From: Dyadobacter sp. SG02
GTDB taxonomy: Bacteria; Bacteroidota; Bacteroidia; Cytophagales; Spirosomataceae
DNA length: 64,000 bases
Assembly: GCF_900109045.1 (NCBI RefSeq)
Contig: NZ_FNYL01000022.1
Span: 1-64,000 of the forward strand
Direction: 5' to 3'
The notes under the pieces: model-generated
The model's database searches: none
The model's input: only the letters and a program-made list of their open reading frames with translations
Told to the model about the DNA's origin: nothing
Shown: piece after piece, positions 25,514 through 34,400 of the stretch
Numbering within the stretch: position 1 is the first letter of the stretch
Layout of the letters: each line of letters starts with the position of its first letter
Translations under genes and position numbers: made by a program

Positions 25514-26728
25514 CCTATCAACCTCTCCCATCACTACGTCGATGGAACCGATAATGGCGACCAGGTCGGCCAGTAATGAGCCTTTTGATATTTCGCCTAT
25601 CACCGAAAGGTTATTGAAAGAACAAGCGCGTGCCTTGCAGCGCACGGGAATATCCGAGCGGCCGTCGGTACGGAAATAGAAGCCCAGCTCTCCTTTCGGA
25701 TTCTCCGCACGCACATAGAAATCCATCGCTTTCGGCCTGATTTTCTTCGGAACAATGGCCTGCGGATCGAAATCGCGGTTTCGTTTGTGATCTCCCTGCA
25801 ATTGTACCAGGCTTTGTTCGATGATTTTCACCGATTCCCGGCATTCCACCACGCGTACCCAGGTGCGGTCCCAGCAATCTCCTACCTTGCCCAGCTTCCC
25901 TTCACCGATAGGTATTTCAAAATCAAGCTCAGGATAAACGGAGTAGCCGTCTACTTTTCTCAAATCGTATCTCAAACCCGAACCGCGCAGCATTGGTCCC
26001 GTGCAGCCGTAATTGATAGCAACATCCATTGGTAACACGCCTACATTGGCAGTTCTTTGGATAAAAATCTTGTTATCCACCACCAACTGCTGCAATTCGA
26101 CCAGCTTTGGTTTTAAATATTTGATAAACTCTCCACAGCGCTCTTCGAAGCCGACGGGCAGATCATAGAACAATCCGCCTATCCATATATAATTGTACAA
26201 CATCCGCGCACCGCAGGTCCATTCGAGCAGGCGCAGGATTTGCTCGCGGTCGCGCATCATCCACAGGAACGGCGTGTACGCACCTATGTCCATCGCGTAG
26301 GTACCCAGCGCGACGAAGTGCGATGCCAGGCGGTTGAGCTCCGCTACTACGACGCGGATATATTCAATGCGTTTGGGAATGTCGTTTTCAATGCCCAGCA
26401 TTCTTTCCACCCCCATTGCATAAGCGTGCTCCGAGTTCATAGCGGCCACATAATCCATACGGTCTACATACGGAATAATCTGGTTGAATGGCAATGACTC
26501 GGCGTGTTTCTCGAAACAGCGGTGCAGATAACCCAAATGCGGCACGACGTCGACTACAACTTCGCCGTCGGTGACCACTTCGAGCCGCAATACCCCGTGC
26601 GTAGACGGGTGCTGCGGGCCCATATTGAGCACCATCTCCTCCGTGCGAAGATTTGCTGAGTTGTATTTAGTAGGCGCCGAGGCAATGAAATGCTCGGGTT
26701 TATATTCGTATTGGATAGAATTGCTCAT
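25511..26728 (-). CDS. nuoD: NADH-quinone oxidoreductase subunit D
   Basis: The 405-residue protein is the 49-kDa-type subunit of complex I. Landmarks are VLNMGPQHPSTHGVLRLEV, HLGYLHRCFEKHAES, YVDRMDYVAAMNSEHAYAMG, GPMLRGSGLRYDLRKVDGY and the C-terminal DLVAIIGSIDVVMGEVDR. Together with subunit B it forms the quinone site in the peripheral arm. No other nuo gene is in the window; its upstream neighbour, two bases away, is a GHL10-like lipoprotein gene. The separation from the nuo cluster is notable but the protein itself looks complete. Confidence 0.95.
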   Translation of the reverse strand: MSNSIQYEYKPEHFIASAPTKYNSANLRTEEMVLNMGPQHPSTHGVLRLEVVTDGEVVVDVVPHLGYLHRCFEKHAESLPFNQIIPYVDRMDYVAAMNSEHAYAMGVERMLGIENDIPKRIEYIRVVVAELNRLASHFVALGTYAMDIGAYTPFLWMMRDREQILRLLEWTCGARMLYNYIWIGGLFYDLPVGFEERCGEFIKYLKPKLVELQQLVVDNKIFIQRTANVGVLPMDVAINYGCTGPMLRGSGLRYDLRKVDGYSVYPELDFEIPIGEGKLGKVGDCWDRTWVRVVECRESVKIIEQSLVQLQGDHKRNRDFDPQAIVPKKIRPKAMDFYVRAENPKGELGFYFRTDGRSDIPVRCKARACSFNNLSVIGEISKGSLLADLVAIIGSIDVVMGEVDR

Positions 26729-26730
26729 AT

Positions 26731-28299
26731 CTAAAACCTGACTAGCTTCTGATCGTGTACTTCCACACGCAACGGGCCGATCGGCCGACCCTCGTTGTGC
26801 AGGCGATCCACTGCCGTAACATAATAAACATATCTTTTGCCCGCCTCGGCGCTCATATCCACGAATTTTTCACCTTCGTAGCACATTCCCAAAATGCGGC
26901 GCGGGTCGTGAGCGGTGGGTTTTTCATCGGGTGGGAAGCGGTAAATGACGTAGTACCACGCCTTGTCGCCGTCGGCAGCGGCCTCGGGTTGCTCCCAGGA
27001 GAGTTCGATACCGCGTGATAGCAATGTCGCTTTCAGGCTTTTGGGAGACAATGGCGGTATTTTGTCCTTCCAGGGCATGGTAGGGATTAATGCAGGATAT
27101 TTGAAGAGATCCCTTCTCAACGAATCCACAAAACCCAGACTATTAGCCCTTAATGATCTTGAACTAAAAAAAATAGATCCATCCGCCTCACTATCACGGA
27201 AATAGCGAACCTGATTGGGTATTTCAGCGGGGTTCGACCAGTGTGAGTCCTTGTCTTTGTACCCGACGCGATAAGCGCCCATACCTATATATAAATGTCT
27301 GTCAAAACAATTTTCGGTCCACCAGTCCACCAGATTTTTATAAGGTACCCTGTTGAAACCGGAAGAGAAATAAACTTGCGGTGCAATGTAATCGATCCAG
27401 CCTTCCTTTATCCAGCGGCGACTATCTGCAAAAAGGTCATCGTAGGATGCCAGCGCTCCGAAAGTTTTGGAGCCTTCCGCATCGCGGTCCTTGTTACGCC
27501 AAACGCCGAAAGGACTGATCCCGAATTTGAGTTTTGGATTTAAGGCTTCCAATGCTTCGTGGATCTGTTTTACCAATAAATCCACATTATGGCGGCGCCA
27601 GTCGGCCTTGTTGGTGTAGCCGTCGGAGTATTTCCTGAATGTTGCGTCGTCCTGGATTACCTGGCCCGGCGCGGCGTAAGGGTAAAAATAATCATCGAAG
27701 TGAATGCCGTCGACATCGTAGTTTTTAGCCACGTTGACCGTCATATCGGTAATGAACTTGCGCACTTCCGGGATTCCGAAATCGAAGAGTTTATAACCGT
27801 CATAGGTCAAAATCCACTCCGGATGGAGGCGGCTGATGTTTTCGGCGGAAACGCTTTTGGAAGATTTATGCACCAGCCGGTTGAGGTTCAGCCATGCGTG
27901 AAATTCGAGGCCACGCTTGTGCGCCTCGGTGATCATGAAGTCGAGCGGGTCCCACATCGGGTCGGGCTTACGCCCCTGCACGCCCGTGAGCCATTCCGAC
28001 CACGGTTCGGGGCTTTTGGCATAGAATGCATCCCCCGCGGCGCGCACTTGCACGAACACCGCATTCATGCCTACCCGTTTGTGAAAATCGAGTAGCTCGG
28101 AGAATTCCTCCTGCTGTTCCTCGGGGAGAAGGGTCTTGCTGCTTGGCCAATCAATATTGTCGACAGTGGCTATCCAGACCGCTCTAAACTCTCTCTTCGG
28201 GGGCAGATTACCCTCTGTTTCCGCGCTCTGGGCCATGCAACTTTCCAGTAAAAACGTGATAATAACGAAGGAAAGCGCAACAATTTTAATTTTTTTCAC
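26731..28299 (-). CDS. Glycoside hydrolase-like lipoprotein (GHL10/DUF187, YngK type)
   Basis: A GTG start at 28299 is preferred because it gives a lipoprotein signal (KKIKIVALSFVIITFLLESC, lipidated Cys21); an earlier TTG adds 22 residues. The 522-residue product has the GHL10 TIM-barrel landmarks REFRAVWIATVDNIDWPS, MNAVFVQVRAAGDAFY, HAWLNLNRL, VDGIHFDDYFYPY and FGISPFGVWRN, then a fibronectin-like C-terminal region. Relatives act on peptidoglycan or exopolysaccharide, but the substrate here is unknown. Position is the outer or inner membrane, facing the periplasm or surface. Its stop is two bases from the nuoD ATG, so nuoD is probably cotranscribed. Confidence 0.88.
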   Translation of the reverse strand: MKKIKIVALSFVIITFLLESCMAQSAETEGNLPPKREFRAVWIATVDNIDWPSSKTLLPEEQQEEFSELLDFHKRVGMNAVFVQVRAAGDAFYAKSPEPWSEWLTGVQGRKPDPMWDPLDFMITEAHKRGLEFHAWLNLNRLVHKSSKSVSAENISRLHPEWILTYDGYKLFDFGIPEVRKFITDMTVNVAKNYDVDGIHFDDYFYPYAAPGQVIQDDATFRKYSDGYTNKADWRRHNVDLLVKQIHEALEALNPKLKFGISPFGVWRNKDRDAEGSKTFGALASYDDLFADSRRWIKEGWIDYIAPQVYFSSGFNRVPYKNLVDWWTENCFDRHLYIGMGAYRVGYKDKDSHWSNPAEIPNQVRYFRDSEADGSIFFSSRSLRANSLGFVDSLRRDLFKYPALIPTMPWKDKIPPLSPKSLKATLLSRGIELSWEQPEAAADGDKAWYYVIYRFPPDEKPTAHDPRRILGMCYEGEKFVDMSAEAGKRYVYYVTAVDRLHNEGRPIGPLRVEVHDQKLVRF

Positions 28300-28625
28300 T
28301 ATCTGACCAATGCAAAATGTTAATCCAACCAAAGTAACGTATTTTGGAACAAAGTTAGCCGACAACCGTCTTAATTTCGAGCAATAACGGATTGATTTGG
28401 ATCGGCATATGAAAATCGGCGCGGGTGCCCTATTCTTGACTTAGTTATATTTTGCCGCTGGAATGATGTTTTAAACCGGCTTTTCTGTCATGTGCACAAA
28501 AATTCAAGTGTTGTTATTCTGAATTATTTTTCTGCATATTTATTGTGTAATAACAAGGATTTTTGTGACATAACCGGAAGCAGAATCCCTATAAATACCC
28601 TAGTAACGCTTAAACTGTACCCTAA

Positions 28626-30440
28626 TTGGAACCATTTGTCAAAACCACTAAGAAAAACGTCCTGTTCGAAGTTGCATGGGAGGTTTGTAATCAAGTTGGA
28701 GGGATATATACCGTAATAAGGACCAAGGTCCCCGCGATGGTTGAGAAATGGGAAGAGAACTATTTTCTCCTTGGGCCTTATTTCGAAAAGAAAGCGTCTT
28801 CCGAATTTGAAATGATTCACGATCTGGACGATTCCCCGGCAGGGCGGATCGTCAAGCGGATGCGTGATATGGGTTACACGGTGTATTACGGCTACTGGCT
28901 CGTGACCGGAAAGCCACGGGTCGTGCTGTTCGATGTGGACAGCATTATGGGCCAGCTCGATGCGATCAAATTTAGCCTTTGGGAAAAGAACCGCATCCCG
29001 ACCATCAACGTTGAACACCTTGTAAATCAAACACTTTGCTTCGGCGAGCTGGTACGTATATTCCTGAAAGAATATGCGGAAGAGAATGCCAAACGTGAAG
29101 AAATCTCGGCCCAGTTCCACGAGTGGATGGCGAGCAGCGGACTTTCCGAACTGAAACGCGAGAATGTCAAGATCGCGACCACGTTTACCACCCACGCAAC
29201 GATGCTGGGCCGTTATCTGGCGCAGAATGTATCGGGTTTTTACAACAAACTCCCCTTCTTCGACTGGGAGCAGGAAGCCAAAAACTACGGTATTCTGGCC
29301 CAATGTTCTATCGAGCGGCAGGCAGCACTGAATGCGCATGTGCTCACGACAGTTAGCGATGTGACCGCCCGCGAGTGCGAGGTGTTCCTCGGCCGCATGC
29401 CCGACCTCGTGACGCCGAACGGACTCAACGTAGTGCGTTTCCAGGCGGTGCATGAGTTTCAGAACCTCCATTTGAAGCATAAAGAGCGCATTCACGAGTT
29501 TGTAATGGGGCATTTCTTTCCCAGCTATTCGTTTGATCTGGATAAAACGCTCTATTTCTTCACATCCGGCCGTTACGAGTATTCCAACAAAGGTTATGAT
29601 CTCACGCTGGAAGCCCTCGCGCGCCTGAACTGGAAAATGGTGCAGGCGAATATGGACATGACGGTGGTGATGTTTATCGTCACCAAACAGCCGTATACGT
29701 CGGTAAACCCGGATGTTTTGCAATCGCGCGCGGTACTGAATGAGTTGCAGGAAACTTGTACGGCCATTGAAAAAGAGGTCGGTGAAAAGCTTTTCCTCGC
29801 CACGGCGTCAGGAGCCGACCATAAAATGCCCGATTTGAATGAGTTTGTAGATGAATACTGGCGGCTGCGCCTGAGAAGGACCATCCAGAGCTGGAAAACG
29901 GACAACCTTCCCGCATTCGTCACGCACGACCTTAAACAGGAAGACGGCATTACCGATTTCTGCCGCCGCGCAAACCTGGTCAACAACGAGCGCGACCGAG
30001 TCAAAATCGTTTACCACCCCGATTTCATCGCATCGACCAACCCATTGTTCGGTCTGGATTACGGGCAATTCGTACGCGGCTGCCATTTGGGCGTCTTCCC
30101 GAGCTACTATGAGCCGTGGGGCTACACCCCGCTCGAATGCGTCGTCCGCGGCGTCCCGACCGTCACCAGCGACCTTTCCGGCTTCGGCGACTACATCATG
30201 CAAATCATGCGTGACTACGAAAACCGGGGCATTTACGTAATCAACCGCAAATCGCAAAACTTCTCGCAAGCCGCCGACCAACTGGCCGATATCCTTTTCA
30301 AATTCGTCCGCATGCAGCGCCGCGATCGCATCATGCAACGCAACCGTGTCGAGAATATCTCGGATGTGTTTGACTGGATGAATCTGCGATCGTATTATGA
30401 TACGGCGCATGATCTGGCAGTGAAGAGGCGGAAGCCGTAA
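28626..30440 (+). CDS. Glycogen synthase, GT3 (eukaryote-like) family
   Basis: The 604-residue protein matches the animal/fungal-type glycogen synthase fold rather than bacterial GlgA: VLFEVAWEVCNQVGGIYTVIRTKVP, YGYWLVTGKPRVVLFDVDS, SAQFHEWMAS, TTFTTHATMLGRYLA and the active-site EPWGYTPLECVVRGVPTVTSDLSG. It would elongate alpha-1,4-glucan from a nucleotide sugar in the cytoplasm. The conserved N-terminus begins only ten residues in, and an in-frame TAA directly precedes the TTG at 28626. No ATG or GTG lies between, so TTG initiation is forced. A terminator follows. Confidence 0.93.
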   Translation: MEPFVKTTKKNVLFEVAWEVCNQVGGIYTVIRTKVPAMVEKWEENYFLLGPYFEKKASSEFEMIHDLDDSPAGRIVKRMRDMGYTVYYGYWLVTGKPRVVLFDVDSIMGQLDAIKFSLWEKNRIPTINVEHLVNQTLCFGELVRIFLKEYAEENAKREEISAQFHEWMASSGLSELKRENVKIATTFTTHATMLGRYLAQNVSGFYNKLPFFDWEQEAKNYGILAQCSIERQAALNAHVLTTVSDVTARECEVFLGRMPDLVTPNGLNVVRFQAVHEFQNLHLKHKERIHEFVMGHFFPSYSFDLDKTLYFFTSGRYEYSNKGYDLTLEALARLNWKMVQANMDMTVVMFIVTKQPYTSVNPDVLQSRAVLNELQETCTAIEKEVGEKLFLATASGADHKMPDLNEFVDEYWRLRLRRTIQSWKTDNLPAFVTHDLKQEDGITDFCRRANLVNNERDRVKIVYHPDFIASTNPLFGLDYGQFVRGCHLGVFPSYYEPWGYTPLECVVRGVPTVTSDLSGFGDYIMQIMRDYENRGIYVINRKSQNFSQAADQLADILFKFVRMQRRDRIMQRNRVENISDVFDWMNLRSYYDTAHDLAVKRRKP

Positions 30441-30460
30441 GTTGAAATACTTAATGATAG

Positions 30461-30490
30461 AGCCCATCGACGAAATCGGTGGGCTTTTTT
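30461..30490 (+). terminator. Terminator of glycogen synthase gene
   Basis: A 10-bp stem with one T-G pair (AGCCCATCGA / TCGGTGGGCT) and a short loop runs into six Ts, 20 bp after the stop codon. Confidence 0.88.
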
Positions 30491-30614
30491 ATGCCCTTAT
30501 GCTGAATTAATCCCGGTAATTTTAAATTGAATTTTAAAATACCGGCATTAATCGTCCTGATTCCTGAAAATTTTCAACACCTTCACTTCTCAATTTTTAC
30601 CAATAACTATTACA

Positions 30615-31451
30615 ATGAATTACATCGAACTGGATTTGAAAGTGGATCCCGAGTTTTCGGAGATATTGATGGCGGAGCTGGGCGAGGCGGGGTTTGAATC
30701 GTTTGTGGAGACGGATGAAGGGCTGCTGGCCTACATTCAGGAGGGCGATTTTGATGCGCAGGCGATTCACGATTTAACGGCCAAATACCTGGATTTAACG
30801 ACAATAGCCGCAACCTGGAAATCGTTAGAAAGAAGAAACTGGAACGAGGAATGGGAAAAAAGCTACGAGCCGATCGAGGTGGGTGACCAGGTGCGCGTGC
30901 GGGCGACGTTTCATGAGCCCGATCCCTCTTTTACATATGATTTGCTGATCCAACCCAAAATGTCTTTCGGCACGGGGCACCATGAAACGACATGGCTTGT
31001 GATGAACGAGCAACTTAGCCTTCCTCATGAACGTCTTTCGATCATGGATGTGGGTTGCGGAACAGGAATTCTGACAATTCTGGCTCATAAACTAGGCGCT
31101 TCGCACTTGCTGGGTTTCGATATCGACGAATGGGCCGTGGAAAATACCCGCGAAAATTTCGCGATGAACGGGCTTCCTGCCGATTCCGAAGTATTTCAGG
31201 GAACGATCCAGGATGTGCCGGAAGAGAAGATTTTCGGAGGTGTTCTCGCTAATATCAACCGGAATATTCTGTTGGCCGAGATTCCGACGTACGTGAAACA
31301 CCTCGAACCGGGCGGCTGGCTCGTAACCAGCGGGTTTTATGAGACCGACCAGGCCGATATTGAAAAATGTGCCGCCGAAAACGGCCTGAAAAAGCTCCGG
31401 TCCAATACGCGCAACCAGTGGGCCACCGTTGTTTTTGAAAAAATCAAATAG
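30615..31451 (+). CDS. prmA: Ribosomal protein L11 methyltransferase
   Basis: The 278-residue protein is the usual PrmA size. An N-terminal L11-recognition domain (MNYIELDLKVDPEFSEILMA...) is followed by a class I methyltransferase. SAM-binding motifs are MDVGCGTGILTILAHKLGA and LGFDIDEWAVENTREN, and the catalytic-site loop is GVLANINRNIL. It trimethylates L11 in the large ribosomal subunit; the modification is not essential in E. coli. It has a 120-bp AT-rich leader region and lies 38 bp before the next gene on the same strand. Confidence 0.94.
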   Translation: MNYIELDLKVDPEFSEILMAELGEAGFESFVETDEGLLAYIQEGDFDAQAIHDLTAKYLDLTTIAATWKSLERRNWNEEWEKSYEPIEVGDQVRVRATFHEPDPSFTYDLLIQPKMSFGTGHHETTWLVMNEQLSLPHERLSIMDVGCGTGILTILAHKLGASHLLGFDIDEWAVENTRENFAMNGLPADSEVFQGTIQDVPEEKIFGGVLANINRNILLAEIPTYVKHLEPGGWLVTSGFYETDQADIEKCAAENGLKKLRSNTRNQWATVVFEKIK

Positions 31452-31489
31452 TCCATTAGCTAACTGCTGAAAGCTAACAGCTACAAACC

Positions 31490-34400
31490 ATGAAGATATT
31501 TCGCTTTGCTATACTGCTTTACCTGCTGACTTTTATCGGAAAAAATGCAACTGCACAGGGTGTCAAACTGTCCGACGACCCCGCACAGTTCATGCCGCAG
31601 CTCCGGAAAATGATGGACGGCAGCCGTAACCCGCAATTCATCCGCCATACTGCCCAGCTGGACAGCGTCTGGATGTCGGGGATTAATGCGCAGCAGCAGA
31701 CGAAATTCATCGGGATTGTAAAAACACAGGTTGCGAAAGGACAAAAAGCCGGACCGCTGCTCGCATTGTTGATCCGGAACACCCAGGCACTCGCCAAAAA
31801 ATCGCCCGACAAGCTTGATGGCTTTTTGGATGTAGCTGCCAATGCAGGGGATAAATACGATGCCAAAACTTTCCAAAAAGTCCTGCAAACTGCCCTGCCG
31901 ATCAACGAGAGTAATAAATTGTACGGAAGCAATTATAATACGCTGTACTTGCTGGGTGGAAATGTGAAGTACCGGTTCGATACAAAAGCCGACACGACCG
32001 TCGCCAAAGAAACCCAGGCCGCCAATGACGGTTGGGACACGCCAGTGGACTCCAATTTTGTAATCGCTCCCAAAAAATCGGTACCGTTGCCGGTTATCGC
32101 AGGGCCTTTGATGGACCTCGAAAACGCCACTTTTGCGATGGTAGCAGGCGGCGATTCGGTCGTTTTCGGTCCGGCTAATGGGAGTGTTTCGTTGCGCGAT
32201 GGGGTATTTGTAGGTAAAAACGGCAAGTTCACCTGGCAAACCGCAGGCGATTCGAGCATTTACGCGGACCTCGACGCTTATTCCTTCAATATAAATCATC
32301 CCAAACTGGTCGCCGAGAACAGTACCTTGCATTCGGACAATTATCTGGCGGGGCCGGTGAAGGGAACGGTGGAATACCGAGGCATTAAACGTATTAAGGG
32401 CCAGCCCGCGCAGTATCCGCGCTTCGTTTCCAACGATATCGACGCCAAACTGAAAGAAGTCCGCAAGAATATCGATTACCAAGGCGGCTATTCGCTCATC
32501 GGTTTGGACCGGTACAGCTCGGCCCTGAATGACAAGTACTCGACGATCAAAGTCAAATACCAGGAAAAACCGGCATTTACGGCACGTAGTAAGCGTTTTG
32601 CACTGAAAGATTCTGTTTTTACAGCCAATTTCGCACTCTATTCAATGCCGCTTGGAGGGGATTCTCTGATACATCCGGGCATTACATTTAAATATAATGA
32701 CGACGAGGGGCTGGTAAGGCTCGGCCGGATGGACAAAACTGACTATGGTCCGCTTCCCTACCGCGATTCTTACCACAAAATGAATATCTGGTCGCAGGCC
32801 ATGCGCTGGCGCTTCCCGACCGAAAAAGTAGAATTTCTCCGAATCAATGGGAAAACAGAAGTTCCCGTCCGGCTGGAATCGTTCGATTATTTCAAAAAAG
32901 AGCGTTTCCGGGAAATTAATAAGGAGTTTGGCTTCCAGCCGCTGATTATGGCTGCCAATTATGCGCAGACCACCAAAAAGACTTCTTTCCTGGCCGAGGA
33001 GCTCGCTACCAAGTTCAAGCAAAACCCGACGATCATCCGCAATGCGTTGCAAAGGCTCACGCTCGATGATTATTTCATCTACAACAAGGAAACGGATGAA
33101 TATGGATTGAGTAAAAAGGGCGTCATGTATGTGCTGGCAAACCTGGACAAAGCCGACTATGACAATTTCCAGGTAAGCGGCCAGTTTGCGGCCAACGACG
33201 AGGTTGCCAACGCGACGATTTACATGCCCGACACATTGCTCACCGTCCTGGGCGTTTCGAGGTTCGTGGTTAGCGATTCTTTGAAAATCTACGCCGTCCC
33301 ATCCGACAAGAAGTTGATTATCGGCAAAAACCGCAATTTCACCCTGAATGGACAAATGGTGGCGTCCAACTACCAGTTCCGCGGGCAGAACATCAAATTC
33401 GATTACAACCAGTTTTTCGTGAATGTGGCGCCGTCCGACTCGATCACTTTTACGCCGCGCGATAAATTCGCGAAGGGCCAGAAAGGCGAAGTCGGCGGGC
33501 ACGTGAAGTATGAAAAAGGCGGTACTTTCTACCTCAGCGACCCGAAAAACAAATCGGGTATTCAGAAAGGCATTAAAAAATCGCCCAGACTTGTGGTACC
33601 CGATGGTATGATCGTCTATTTCGACCAGCCCGAACGCGGGACGGTACTTTATCCGCGGGAAGTATTTTTCAAGATTCCCAAAATAGATATGGACGGCCTC
33701 GACCAGCGTGATGTGATTTTCGAGGGCACATTCAATTCCAACGGCATCATCCCGCCCATTCAGACCATTCTGAAAAGCATGCCCGATAACTCGCTCGGTT
33801 TCGACTACAAACCGCCGGTTACCGATATGAAATTGTACGAAGGCAAGGCACTGGCGAAGTTTACGGACACACTGACGATGGACAACACCGGTTTACATTC
33901 CAAAGCGGTACTGAAATACCTGTCGGCGTCGATGAATGCCAAAAACATCCTACTTACCTCCGATTCGCTCATGGCGACCGGCGATGTGGCGAGCATCAAG
34001 GAAGCCACCATCGGCAAGGGCTACTTCCCGGCCGTTGCGCTGAAAGATTATGCATTGAAATGGTATCCCAATGCGGACAGCATGTTTATCAGCACGACTG
34101 GTAAATCTTTCACATTCCACCAGGGTACTACGAACCTGGAAGGAAGCTTGTTGCTGCGCTCGACGGGTTTGTATGGAAATGGTAAATTGAAACGCGCCGA
34201 TTCCGAGCTTACTTCGCCGGAAATTAAATTCAATAAAGATGGATTTTTGGCCAATAAATCCTCATTTGCCATCAATAGTGGCGATTTGAAGTCTACCAAA
34301 AAGCTGCTGACGGGTAATAATGTCAATGTTGATTTCAACTTCAAAACCGGTATTGCCAATTTCGTGACCGACGAATCGGGCTTTGGAAATGATTCGTCGG

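Noticed and set aside
28524..29723. Long minus-strand open frame of about 400 codons opposite glycogen synthase
   Set aside because: It has no recognisable motifs, and the plus strand encodes a clear GT3 synthase across the whole stretch; it is a by-product of codon bias in the GC-rich gene.
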